Assembly (NCBI RefSeq): GCF_913777995.1
Contig: NZ_CAJYVE010000034.1
Span: 186,001-250,000 of the forward strand
From: an uncultured Pseudomonas sp.
GTDB taxonomy: Bacteria; Pseudomonadota; Gammaproteobacteria; Pseudomonadales; Pseudomonadaceae
Length of the DNA stretch: 64,000 bases
Reading direction: 5' to 3'
Shown here: positions 25,326 to 34,154 of the stretch, piece by piece
How positions within the stretch are numbered: position 1 is the first letter of the stretch
Layout of the letters: each line of letters opens with the position of its first letter
Notes under the pieces: generated by a model
The model's database searches: none
Told to the model about the DNA's origin: nothing
The model's input: only the letters and a program-made list of their open reading frames with translations
Position numbers and translations under genes: made by a program

Positions 25326-27239
25326 TCAGGACGACAGGTAGGAGGAGCGGGTCAGGCCCAGGCGCAGGGCGTCCAGGTACTGAGTGCGTTCACGCGGGGT
25401 GATGCGCGCGCTGGCGACCTTGTCGCGGTAGTGGGTCATCAGCTCTTCAGGCGACAAGTGCACGTAGCGCAGCATGTCCTCGATGGTGTCGTGGGTCTCG
25501 ATACCGGCGTGGTACACGCTGCCGTCCTGGTTCTGGTAGATGTTCACCGAGTCGGTGTCACCGAACAGGTTATGCATGTCGCCGAGGATTTCCTGGTAGG
25601 CGCCGACCAGGAAGATGCCCAGCAGGTAGTCTTCGCCGTCCTTGAGGGCATGCACGGGCATGCTGGTCTCGATGCTCTGCTCGTCGACGTACTGGTTGAT
25701 CTTGCCGTCCGAGTCGCAGGTCAGGTCCTGCAGCACCGCGCGGCGTACCGGCTCTTCATCCAGGCGATGCAGCGGGATGATCGGCAGGACCTGGCCGATG
25801 GCCCAGGTGTCGGGCAGGCTCTGGAACACCGAGAAGTTGCAGATGTACTTGTCGGCCAGCTTGTCGTTGAGTTCGTCGAGCACCTGGCGGTGCGAGCGCT
25901 GGCGCGCCTTCAGCGAGTTGTGCAGGCGGCGGCACAGGGCGAAGTAGCACTGCTCGCCCAGGGCCTTCTGGGCCAGGGTGATCTTGCCATCGGCGTACTG
26001 CGCGGCGATGTCGCTCATGTAGTGGGTGGCGCGCCAGTAGGTCTCGGTGACCATCTCGATGTCGTTATGGCCGATCAGGTCGATCAGCCACTGCACGGTT
26101 TCCGGCAGGCTTTCCTTGTCGGCGATCTCCGGCACGTCGTCGTTGTGCCGTTCGACGTCAGTGACCTGCACCACCAGCATGGCGTGATGGGCGGTCAGCG
26201 AGCGGCCGCTCTCGGAGAAGATGTGCGGGTGCGGCAGGCCCTGGGCATCGCAGAACTCCTTGAGCATGCCCACCACCACACCGGCGTAGTCGTCGATGTC
26301 GTAGTTGATCGAGCTGGCATTGCGCGAATGCGTGCCGTCGTAATCCACGCCCAGGCCGCCGCCGACGTCGATGTGGTCCACCGGCAGGCCGAGGCTGCGC
26401 AGCTCGCCGTAGTAGCGGATGGCTTCCTTGAAGCCGTGCTGGTAGTCCGCCAGGTTGGCGATCTGCGAGCCCATGTGGAAGTGCACCAGGCGGATGCCCT
26501 GGTCCAGGCCGGCCTTGGTGAAACGCTCGACCACCGACAACAGCTGCGCCGCCGAAAGGCCGAACTTGGACTTCTCGCCGCCGGTGTCGGCCCATTTGCT
26601 CGACGCCAGCGACGACAGGCGCACGCGCAGGCCGACCTGGGGCGCGACCTTCAGGTCGGCGGCTTCCTCGATGACCAGTTCGACCTCGGACTCCTTCTCG
26701 ATCACGATGAACACATTGTGGCCGAGCTTCTGGCCCATCAGCGCCAGGCGGATGAACTCGCGGTCCTTGTAGCCGTTGCAGACGATGGTGCCGCCCTTCG
26801 GCGCCAGCGCCAGCACGGCCATCAGCTCCGGCTTGGAGCCGGCTTCCAGGCCGATGGAGACGTCCTGGGTGGCGATGATGTTCTCCACCACCGCTTCCTG
26901 CTGGTTGACCTTGATCGGGTACAGCGCGGTGTAGCGGCTCTGGTACTCCAGGCGCGCGATATTGGCGTCGAACGCGCCGGTGAGCTGGCGTACGCGGTCT
27001 TGCAGAATGTCCGGGAAGCGCACCAGCAGCGGCAGGCTCAGGCCGCTCTTGCGCAGGTTGTCGACCTGCTCGTAGAGGTCGATGGGCGTGCTGCCTTCAC
27101 CGTTGGGACGAACCTCGACGCGACCTGCGTCGTTGATCGCGAAATAACCGGCGCCCCAATGGCGGATTCCGTAAACGCTGCGGCTGTCCGCAACGGTCCA
27201 TTGGCTGCCATCGTCTTTACGTGTGCGTCGTACGGACAT
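25326..27239 (-). CDS. speA: Biosynthetic arginine decarboxylase
   Basis: This is a 637-residue PLP enzyme that converts arginine to agmatine, the first step of one putrescine route. The N-terminal barrel contains the PLP lysine in YPIKVNQQ near residue 107. The family segments [20 protein letters not shown] and [10 protein letters not shown] follow. Start and length match other SpeA proteins, and AGGGGA precedes the ATG. It is monocistronic here. The 103-base gap to the upstream unknown gene holds a REP-like GC-rich stretch only. Confidence 0.96.
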   Translation of the reverse strand: MSVRRTRKDDGSQWTVADSRSVYGIRHWGAGYFAINDAGRVEVRPNGEGSTPIDLYEQVDNLRKSGLSLPLLVRFPDILQDRVRQLTGAFDANIARLEYQSRYTALYPIKVNQQEAVVENIIATQDVSIGLEAGSKPELMAVLALAPKGGTIVCNGYKDREFIRLALMGQKLGHNVFIVIEKESEVELVIEEAADLKVAPQVGLRVRLSSLASSKWADTGGEKSKFGLSAAQLLSVVERFTKAGLDQGIRLVHFHMGSQIANLADYQHGFKEAIRYYGELRSLGLPVDHIDVGGGLGVDYDGTHSRNASSINYDIDDYAGVVVGMLKEFCDAQGLPHPHIFSESGRSLTAHHAMLVVQVTDVERHNDDVPEIADKESLPETVQWLIDLIGHNDIEMVTETYWRATHYMSDIAAQYADGKITLAQKALGEQCYFALCRRLHNSLKARQRSHRQVLDELNDKLADKYICNFSVFQSLPDTWAIGQVLPIIPLHRLDEEPVRRAVLQDLTCDSDGKINQYVDEQSIETSMPVHALKDGEDYLLGIFLVGAYQEILGDMHNLFGDTDSVNIYQNQDGSVYHAGIETHDTIEDMLRYVHLSPEELMTHYRDKVASARITPRERTQYLDALRLGLTRSSYLSS

Positions 27240-27360
27240 CGAAGTCCCCTATAGATAAGTCGGTGACATCGGCACGGGGCCGACTGGGCGCAGTGTAGGG
27301 TGCGCAAATTACGATTTGGCGGCCGCCAGGCCTGCGGCCCTGGCGCTTTGAGAATCCGGC

Positions 27361-27732
27361 TCAGCCGCCGGATTTCTTCGCCTTGAAACCTTTCTTGACC
27401 AGCTCGGCCACCAGCAGTTCGACATGATCGCCCTGGATCTCGATCACGCCGTCCTTGAGCGAGCCGCCGGTGCCGCAGCGCTGCTTGAGCGCCTTGGCCA
27501 GGTCCTTGAGGGCGTCTTCGGCCAGCGGCACGCCGCTGACGGTGGTCACGGTCTTGCCACCACGGCCCTTGGTTTCACGGCGCACACGCGCAATGCCATC
27601 GCCAGCGGGGACGACGGTCTGTTTGCAGATGCAGGCATCGACGGGCTGGCTGCAATCAGGGCAATGGCGCCCGGCATCGGTGGAATACACCAGGCCGCCA
27701 AGGGCTGCGAAGGAAGTGGCTTTCTTGGCCAT
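27361..27732 (-). CDS. yciH: SUI1/eIF1-like translation factor YciH
   Basis: This 123-residue protein has a small Cys-rich start (CPDCSQPVDACIC) and a SUI1 domain (RRETKGRGGKTVTTVSG, then the GCGTGGSLKDG-like CGTGGSLKDGVIEIQGDH). Bacterial YciH proteins resemble eIF1 and influence initiation fidelity. I use the ATG giving MAKKATSFAALGG, the common start in pseudomonads. The open frame extends upstream without coding signs. It lies between speA and the Nudix gene, as in P. aeruginosa. Confidence 0.92.
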   Translation of the reverse strand: MAKKATSFAALGGLVYSTDAGRHCPDCSQPVDACICKQTVVPAGDGIARVRRETKGRGGKTVTTVSGVPLAEDALKDLAKALKQRCGTGGSLKDGVIEIQGDHVELLVAELVKKGFKAKKSGG

Positions 27733-27895
27733 GGGAAATCCTCTGCTTGAGGACCTGATGATGAGCCGATGCACTGGGCATCGGCGGCGAAGCCCCACTC
27801 GGGCAGGGGCAGCACTAAAGAGGGCGCTTACGGCCCCAGAGGCCGCGCAGTGTAACGGCAAACCACCTGCTTGCTAAGGGTGGGAATGCGCCAAT

Positions 27896-28453
27896 TTACT
27901 GAGCTTTTGCGACTTGTTGCAGATAGGTGGCCAGGGCCACCAGGGAGTCCGGGCAGCAGGGCTGTTCACGGGCCAGGCGCTGCACCTCGTCCAGAGCCAG
28001 GAAGCGCGCTTCCAGTACCTCTTCGGGCTGCAAGCGCAGCGGGCTGTCCGAAACCGCCGAGAACACCGCGCACCACAGGCGGTTGCCACGTTCATCGAAG
28101 AGAAAGCGGCCATGCTCGCGCAGGGATACGCCGGCAACACCCAGCTCCTCTTCCAGCTCGCGGGCGGCGGACTCGGCGTAACTCTCCTGCGGCCCGACCA
28201 TGCCGCCAGCGGCAACGTCCCAGTATCCGGGATAGACGGCCTTGCTCAGGGTACGGCGGTGCACGCACAGCTCGCCGGCGGTGTTGAACAGCAGAATGAA
28301 CGTACCGCGGCCGATCAGCCCGCGCTCGCGCAGCTCGGCACGCGGCACACCGCCAAGCAAGCGATCCTGTTCATCGACCCAGGCCACCCGCTCGGCGTCC
28401 GAAGCCGCCCGGTGGGCGGCCTCTTGCGCAGAGATGTCGAGGGAAGAACTCAC
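27896..28453 (-). CDS. Nudix hydrolase (YfcD-like)
   Basis: This 185-residue hydrolase carries a complete Nudix box: a Gly at about residue 88 followed by REL-EEELG in the stretch ESYAESAARELEEELGV. The preceding YPGYWDVAAGGMV is typical of the YfcD/isopentenyl-isomerase-like subgroup. The start is GTG with AGGG seven bases upstream. It hydrolyses an unknown nucleoside diphosphate-linked substrate in the cytoplasm. It starts 3 bases after the DUF2333 gene and is probably cotranscribed with it. Confidence 0.9.
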   Translation of the reverse strand: MSSSLDISAQEAAHRAASDAERVAWVDEQDRLLGGVPRAELRERGLIGRGTFILLFNTAGELCVHRRTLSKAVYPGYWDVAAGGMVGPQESYAESAARELEEELGVAGVSLREHGRFLFDERGNRLWCAVFSAVSDSPLRLQPEEVLEARFLALDEVQRLAREQPCCPDSLVALATYLQQVAKAQ

Positions 28454-28456
28454 GAC

Positions 28457-29533
28457 TCAGCCCTGGGACAGCAGCTGGCGCAGGTCGATGACGGCAGCGT
28501 TGGCGCGGGAAATGTAGTTGGCCATGACCAGCGAGTGGTTGGCCAGCACGCCGAAGCCGCTGCCGTTGAGGATCATCGGACTCCACACTGCCTCCTGGGA
28601 GGCCTCCAGCTCGCGGATGATCTGCCGCACGCTGACCGTGGCGTTCTTCTTGGCCAGCACGTCGGCGAAGTCCACCTCGATGGCACGCAGCAGGTGCGAC
28701 AGCGCCCACGCCTGGCCACGGGCCTCGTAGAACACGTTGTCGATCTGCATCCATGGGGTCTCGACGATTTCCTCGTCGACCTGCGGCACCTCACCGGGCT
28801 TGAGCGCCAGGCTCTCGGTCTTCAGGTTGGCGTTGAGCTTGACCCGCCCGACGCTGGCCGACAGACGCTGGGACAGCGAGCCCAGGCGGGTGCCGACGTC
28901 ACCCAGCCAGTTGTTGAGGTTGTCGGCGCGGGCATAGAAATACGCGGTCTTCTGGTTCGGATCGCTCAGGCGCGCCTGGTAGCGGCTCAGTGCGTTGATG
29001 CCTTCGCGGTACTGCGACTCGCTGGAGGGCATCAGCCAGCTACGGCTGTCGAAGTTGAACAGCGGCTCGGCGCGCGCCAGGTCGCCATCTTCGGCCGATT
29101 GCGACTGCGAGCGGGCGAAGTCCTTGCGCAGCGCACGGCTCAGGTCACGCACCTGGACCAGCACGCCGTACTCCCAGCTGGGCATGTTGTCCAGCCACAC
29201 GCCGGGTGGCATGCGGTCGTTGGACAGGTAGCCGCCCGGCTTGTCGAGCAGCGTGGCGGTCACCGACTTGAGGGTTTCCACGGTGGTGTAGCCGATCACC
29301 ATCTGCTTGCCTTCGCGCTCGGCAGCCGCCTGGGCATTCTGCTGCACCGGGAACAGGGCTGGCTCCTTGCTCCAGTACCAGCCGATCAGCAGGGTGATCA
29401 GCAGGTAGACCAGTACCAGCAGGCCCAGCGCACGGCTGAAGAAAATGCTGCCCAGGTAGCCGCGGCGCTTGACCGTTGCAGTGTCGGCGGGCCGTTCTTG
29501 TGCGCTGCCTGCCCGGTTCTTCCAATCCAGCAT
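28457..29533 (-). CDS. DUF2333 family inner-membrane protein
   Basis: This 358-residue protein has one N-terminal membrane segment (ALGLLVLVYLLITLLIGWYW, about residues 34-53) and a large periplasmic helical domain with the family stretch YLSNDRMPPGVWLDNMPSW. Family function is unknown, although the family is well conserved in pseudomonads at this position between Nudix and gcbA neighbours. The 168 bases upstream show no other gene. Confidence 0.88.
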   Translation of the reverse strand: MLDWKNRAGSAQERPADTATVKRRGYLGSIFFSRALGLLVLVYLLITLLIGWYWSKEPALFPVQQNAQAAAEREGKQMVIGYTTVETLKSVTATLLDKPGGYLSNDRMPPGVWLDNMPSWEYGVLVQVRDLSRALRKDFARSQSQSAEDGDLARAEPLFNFDSRSWLMPSSESQYREGINALSRYQARLSDPNQKTAYFYARADNLNNWLGDVGTRLGSLSQRLSASVGRVKLNANLKTESLALKPGEVPQVDEEIVETPWMQIDNVFYEARGQAWALSHLLRAIEVDFADVLAKKNATVSVRQIIRELEASQEAVWSPMILNGSGFGVLANHSLVMANYISRANAAVIDLRQLLSQG

Positions 29534-29701
29534 GTCAGGTGTCCTTTCGGTCTTGATAAACAGTGCTCAGGGAGTGTGACCGCAACCTTACCCCAAGGTG
29601 CATCCCACGATCACCGGTTGACGGCTTTTTCTGTGTGCCTGTCGCTGACCGGCGACTGGGCGTCGCTATCGGCGAACGGGGCTGCCTGCGTTGCAGCGTA
29701 C

Positions 29702-30613
29702 TCATTGCGTGTGCTGCAGCGCTTCGAGAAAGCGGTCCAGCACCAGGTTCTGCCGACGCCCCTTGCGGGTGGCGACGGCCAGGCGCGTGTCGAATGACAG
29801 GCGGTGCGGGCTCATGGGCGCCATCAGGCCCTTTTCCACCCAGGCGGCGGCGTAGTGGTCGGGCAGAAAGCCGATGTAGCTGCCGGTCAGGATCAGGAAC
29901 GCGATGCCTTCACGGTCGCTGGCCGAAGCTACGCAGTTGAGCAACTGGTAGAGGCCGATGGCTTCCACCGGCATGCGGTAGCTGGGCACCACGGCGTCGG
30001 CGCTGAGCAGCTCTTCGTCGGTCACCTGAGCCGCCCGTGCGAACAACGGGTGTTCATGGCTGCAGTAAAGGTTGGAGCGTTCCTCGTACAACTGGGTGTA
30101 GTCCAGGCCCGACAGCGGCGAGATCAGCGGAATGGCACCGACATGCAGACGCCCGTCGAGCAGGCCACGCTCGATCTCCCCAGGGGTGCTCATGCTCAGG
30201 TTGATACGCACCCCGGCGCCGGCTCCGCGTACGGCCTTCAGCGCGCGGGTGATGCGCATCTTCGGTTGCGTCACCAGGTTGTTGACGATGCCAATGTTCA
30301 GGTCACCACGCAGTTGCCGGTGCAGCAGGTTGACCTCGCTGCGAAACCCCTCGATGGCCGCCAGCAGCGTTTCACTGGCACGCAGCACCTCGCTGCCTTC
30401 GTCGGTCAAAGCGAAGCCGGCGCGCCCGCGCTGGCACAGGCGCATACCCAGACGTTTCTCCAGGTCGCTCATGTGCAGGCTGATGGCCGAGCGACTGATG
30501 CCCAGTGCGCCCTCGGCAGCGGAAAAACTGCCGCATTCGACTACCGTTTTGAAAAGCCGTAGCAAACGCAGGTCGAAATCACTGACCTGGCTGAAAGGAG
30601 GCTGGCGCGACAT
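29702..30613 (-). CDS. LysR-family regulator of the beta-alanine module
   Basis: This 303-residue LysR regulator has a helix-turn-helix (FSAAEGALGISRSAISLHMSD, residues about 28-48) and a C-terminal periplasmic-binding-like effector domain. It is divergent from the omega-amino acid aminotransferase gene, with a 102-base shared gap that suits a LysR operator. It therefore probably activates the aminotransferase, cupin and dehydrogenase genes in response to beta-alanine or a related omega-amino acid. The reading frame extends far upstream, and I use the ATG that gives a normal LysR N-terminus. Confidence 0.88.
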   Translation of the reverse strand: MSRQPPFSQVSDFDLRLLRLFKTVVECGSFSAAEGALGISRSAISLHMSDLEKRLGMRLCQRGRAGFALTDEGSEVLRASETLLAAIEGFRSEVNLLHRQLRGDLNIGIVNNLVTQPKMRITRALKAVRGAGAGVRINLSMSTPGEIERGLLDGRLHVGAIPLISPLSGLDYTQLYEERSNLYCSHEHPLFARAAQVTDEELLSADAVVPSYRMPVEAIGLYQLLNCVASASDREGIAFLILTGSYIGFLPDHYAAAWVEKGLMAPMSPHRLSFDTRLAVATRKGRRQNLVLDRFLEALQHTQ

Positions 30614-30715
30614 GGGTGAGTTTTCCAATAACTGAACGTGAGAAAAAATGGATTTAACCCACCCATCGCCCAAGCACAAGCTCTGCCCATCCCCAACAAC
30701 AGGATTCGCCCCGCC

Positions 30716-32062
30716 ATGAACCAGATCCTGCAGCAAACCCCGCCGTTGGCCAGCCAGCTCAAGCTGGACTCGCACTGGATGCCGTTCTCCGCCAACCGCA
30801 ACTTCAAGCGCGACCCGCGACTGATTGTCAGCGCTGAAGGCAGTTGGCTGACCGACGACCAGGGGCGCAGGATCTATGACAGCCTGTCGGGCCTGTGGAC
30901 CTGTGGTGCCGGGCACTCGCGCAAGGAAATCCAGGAGGCGGTAGCCAAACAGCTGGGCACCCTGGACTACTCGCCGGGCTTCCAGTACGGCCATCCGCTG
31001 TCGTTCCGCCTGGCCGAGAAAATGGTCGAGCACACCCCAGCCGGCCTGGACCATGTGTTCTTCACCGGCTCCGGCTCGGAAAGCGCCGACACCTCGGTGA
31101 AAATGGCCCGCGCCTACTGGCGCCTGAAAGGCCAGCCGCAAAAGACCAAGCTGATCGGCCGCGCCCGTGGCTATCACGGCGTCAACGTCGCCGGCACTTC
31201 GCTGGGCGGCATCGGCGGCAACCGCAAGATGTTCGGCCAACTGATGGACGTCGACCACCTGCCGCACACCCTGCAACCGGACCTGGCGTTCACTCCAGGC
31301 GCGGCCGCCACTGGCGGCGTGGCCCTGGCCAATGAGCTGCTCAAGCTGATCGAACTGCACGACGCCTCGAACATCGCCGCGGTGATCGTCGAGCCGATGT
31401 CCGGTTCGGCGGGTGTCATCGTGCCGCCTGTGGGCTACCTCAAGCGCCTGCGAGAAATCTGCGACCAGCACAACATCCTGCTGATCTTCGACGAGGTCAT
31501 CACCGCGTTCGGCCGCATGGGCAAGTGGACCGGTGCCGAGTACTTCGGCGTGACCCCGGACATCATGAACGTCGCCAAGCAGATCACCAATGGCGCCATC
31601 CCCATGGGCGCGGTGATCGCCAGCCGCGAGATCTACGACACCTTCATGAGCCAGTCGCTGCCCGAGCACGCGGTCGAGTTCGCCCACGGCTACACCTACT
31701 CGGCCCACCCGGTGGCCTGCGCCGCCGGTCTCGCCTCGCTGGAACTGCTGGAAAAGGAAAACCTCATTCAGCAGGCCGCCGAGCTGGCGCCCTACTTCGA
31801 GAAGGCCATCCATGGCCTGAGAGGCGCGCAACACGTGGTCGACATCCGCAATTGCGGCCTGGCCGGCGCCCTGCAGCTGGCACCGCGTGACGGCGACCCG
31901 GTGGTGCGTCCGTTCGAGGCCGGCATGGCCTTGTGGAAAGCCGGTTTCTATGTGCGCTTCGGCGGCGACACCCTGCAGTTCGGCCCGGCCTTCAACGCCA
32001 AGCCGCAAGACCTCGACCGCGTCTTCGACGCCGTCGGCCAGGCCCTGCAAGGCGTCAGTTGA
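30716..32062 (+). CDS. bauA: Beta-alanine (omega-amino acid):pyruvate aminotransferase
   Basis: This 448-residue class III PLP aminotransferase converts beta-alanine and pyruvate to malonate semialdehyde and alanine. The PLP lysine is Lys288 in NVAKQITNGAIP, and the cofactor Asp is Asp259 in IFDEVIT. It also has FFTGSGSESADTS for phosphate binding and YTYSAHPVA. Length and sequence match the P. putida omega-amino acid transaminase closely. It is followed by a one-base-overlapping cupin gene and a semialdehyde dehydrogenase, forming a beta-alanine catabolic operon. Confidence 0.94.
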   Translation: MNQILQQTPPLASQLKLDSHWMPFSANRNFKRDPRLIVSAEGSWLTDDQGRRIYDSLSGLWTCGAGHSRKEIQEAVAKQLGTLDYSPGFQYGHPLSFRLAEKMVEHTPAGLDHVFFTGSGSESADTSVKMARAYWRLKGQPQKTKLIGRARGYHGVNVAGTSLGGIGGNRKMFGQLMDVDHLPHTLQPDLAFTPGAAATGGVALANELLKLIELHDASNIAAVIVEPMSGSAGVIVPPVGYLKRLREICDQHNILLIFDEVITAFGRMGKWTGAEYFGVTPDIMNVAKQITNGAIPMGAVIASREIYDTFMSQSLPEHAVEFAHGYTYSAHPVACAAGLASLELLEKENLIQQAAELAPYFEKAIHGLRGAQHVVDIRNCGLAGALQLAPRDGDPVVRPFEAGMALWKAGFYVRFGGDTLQFGPAFNAKPQDLDRVFDAVGQALQGVS

Positions 32063-32361
32063 TGAGCCTGCGCCCCAAGGCGATCGCCACGGTCCAGGTC
32101 GACACCGCCGAAGTGGTGGTCACCGAATGGCGCTTCGCGCCCGGCGCGGAAACCGGCCGGCACTGCCACGGCTATGACTACGTGGTGGTGCCGATGACCG
32201 ACGGCACGCTGCTGCTGGAAACCCCGCAGGGCGACCGCTTCGCCCCGCTGGTCGCTGGGCAGTCCTACTTTCGCAAGGCCGGCGTCGATCACAACGTGGT
32301 CAATGCCAGTGACCACCCGGTGATCTTTGTCGAAACCGAACTCAAACGGCCGCAACTCTGA
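32062..32361 (+). CDS. Small cupin-domain protein
   Basis: This 99-residue single cupin has the conserved metal-site pattern in RFAPGAETGRHCHGYDYVVV (His residues plus downstream Glu/His in VDHNVVN). The start overlaps the aminotransferase stop by one base, so translation is coupled. Its place between the transaminase and the semialdehyde dehydrogenase suggests a helper for the reactive semialdehyde or for metal-dependent chemistry on it. No function is established to my knowledge. Confidence 0.85.
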   Translation: MSLRPKAIATVQVDTAEVVVTEWRFAPGAETGRHCHGYDYVVVPMTDGTLLLETPQGDRFAPLVAGQSYFRKAGVDHNVVNASDHPVIFVETELKRPQL

Positions 32362-32401
32362 AGGCGCGGCCCGAACAACACGCATTACGGGAACCCAACG
32401 C

Positions 32402-33898
32402 ATGAGCACCATCGCGCACCTGATCAACGGTGAACACGTCGTCGCGCAAGGCCGCACCACCGACGTCTTCAACCCGTCCACCGGCGAGGCTATCCACAGC
32501 CTCGGCCTGGCCAGCCGTGCCACCGTGCAGCAGGCCATCGACGCGGCCAAGGCCGCTTACCCGGCCTGGCGCAATACCCCACCGGCCAAGCGCGCGCAGG
32601 TCATGTTCCGCTTCAAGCAACTGCTGGAAGCCAATGAAGCGCGCATCGCCCAGCTGATCAGCGAAGAGCACGGCAAGACCCTGGAAGACGCCGTCGGCGA
32701 ACTCAAGCGCGGCATCGAGAACGTCGAGTTCGCCACTGCCGCCCCGCAGATTCTCAAGGGCGAGTACAGCCGCAACGTCGGCCCGAACATCGATGCCTGG
32801 AGCGACCTGCAGCCGATCGGCGTGGTCGCCGGCATCACCCCGTTCAACTTCCCGGCCATGGTGCCGCTGTGGATGTACCCGCTGGCCATCGTTTGTGGCA
32901 ACTGCTTCATTCTCAAGCCTTCCGAGCGCGACCCCAGCTCGACCCTGCTGATCGCCGAGCTGCTGCACGAAGCGGGCCTGCCCAAAGGCGTGCTCAACGT
33001 GGTGCACGGCGACAAGGAAGCCGTGGACGCGCTGATCGAAGCGCCGGAAGTCCGTGCCTTGAGCTTCGTCGGCTCGACCCCGATTGCCGAATACATCTAT
33101 GCCGAAGGCACCAAGCGCGGCAAGCGCGTGCAGGCCCTGGGCGGCGCCAAGAACCATGCGGTGCTGATGCCTGATGCCGAGCTGGACAACGCGGTCAGCG
33201 CTCTGATGGGTGCGGCCTACGGCTCGTGCGGCGAGCGCTGCATGGCCATTTCGGTGGCCGTGTGCGTGGGCGACGCGATCGCCGACGCCCTGGTGCAGAA
33301 GATCGTGCCGCAGATCAAGGCCCTGAAAATCGGCGCCGGCACCTGCAGCGGCCTGGACATGGGCCCGTTGGTGACAGCGGCAGCGCGTGACAAGGTGGTC
33401 GGTTACATCGACGACGGCCTGGCCAACGGCGCTGAGCTGGTGGTCGACGGCCGTGGCTACCAGGTGGCCGGCAACGAGAACGGCTTCTTCGTCGGCGGCA
33501 CCCTGTTCGACCGCGTGACCCCGGAAATGCGCATCTACAAGGAAGAGATCTTCGGCCCGGTGCTGTGCGTGGTACGCGTCAACAGCCTGGAAGAGGCCAT
33601 CGCCCTGATCAATGCCCATGAATACGGCAACGGCACCTGCATCTTCACCCGTGACGGTGAGTCGGCGCGGCTGTTCTGCGACGAGATCGAAGTGGGCATG
33701 GTCGGCGTCAACGTGCCACTGCCCGTCCCGGTGAGCTATCACAGCTTCGGCGGCTGGAAGCGTTCGCTGTTCGGCGACCTGCACGCCTACGGCCCGGATG
33801 GCGTGCGTTTCTACACCCGCAAGAAAGCCATCACCCAGCGCTGGCCGCAGCGTACCAGCCATGAAGCGGCGCAGTTCGCCTTCCCCAGCAACGGCTGA
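32402..33898 (+). CDS. mmsA: CoA-acylating (methyl)malonate-semialdehyde dehydrogenase
   Basis: This 498-residue aldehyde dehydrogenase oxidises malonate or methylmalonate semialdehyde with NAD+ and CoA to acetyl- or propionyl-CoA. The catalytic Cys is Cys280 in GSCGERCMAIS, and the MMSDH signature TPFNFPAMVPLWM near residue 146 is intact. It completes the pathway begun by the aminotransferase, so bauC is an equally suitable name. A terminator follows. Confidence 0.93.
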   Translation: MSTIAHLINGEHVVAQGRTTDVFNPSTGEAIHSLGLASRATVQQAIDAAKAAYPAWRNTPPAKRAQVMFRFKQLLEANEARIAQLISEEHGKTLEDAVGELKRGIENVEFATAAPQILKGEYSRNVGPNIDAWSDLQPIGVVAGITPFNFPAMVPLWMYPLAIVCGNCFILKPSERDPSSTLLIAELLHEAGLPKGVLNVVHGDKEAVDALIEAPEVRALSFVGSTPIAEYIYAEGTKRGKRVQALGGAKNHAVLMPDAELDNAVSALMGAAYGSCGERCMAISVAVCVGDAIADALVQKIVPQIKALKIGAGTCSGLDMGPLVTAAARDKVVGYIDDGLANGAELVVDGRGYQVAGNENGFFVGGTLFDRVTPEMRIYKEEIFGPVLCVVRVNSLEEAIALINAHEYGNGTCIFTRDGESARLFCDEIEVGMVGVNVPLPVPVSYHSFGGWKRSLFGDLHAYGPDGVRFYTRKKAITQRWPQRTSHEAAQFAFPSNG

Positions 33899-33940
33899 AA
33901 CCCCGCGTAAAGCCGTCGCCTAACCTGTTCGACCCCGATT

Positions 33941-33969
33941 GGCCGCCTACTACCGGGCGGCCTTTTTTT
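33941..33969 (+). terminator. Rho-independent terminator after mmsA
   Basis: GGCCGCC (33941-33947) pairs with GGCGGCC (33956-33962), and a run of seven T follows (33963-33969). It ends the beta-alanine operon. Confidence 0.9.
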
Positions 33970-34154
33970 GCGCGATGAACGGCAGTAGCGGCTAAGCCAT
34001 TGATTCCAATGAAAATGGTCGAAAACATTGCGAACCGCCGAAAAACGGACAGCATTTTTTTGACAATTTGTTGACTTGCAGCGCGCCACAGCCGCCAGCA
34101 CGGTGATAGCATGCGGCCATCAACGTTCCTCAGCCGCCCAGCAGACGCCAGCCT

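Noticed and set aside
29702..32050. Single 782-codon minus-strand frame that includes the LysR gene
   Set aside because: Only the last 303 codons encode the LysR regulator; the upstream part is antisense to the aminotransferase gene.
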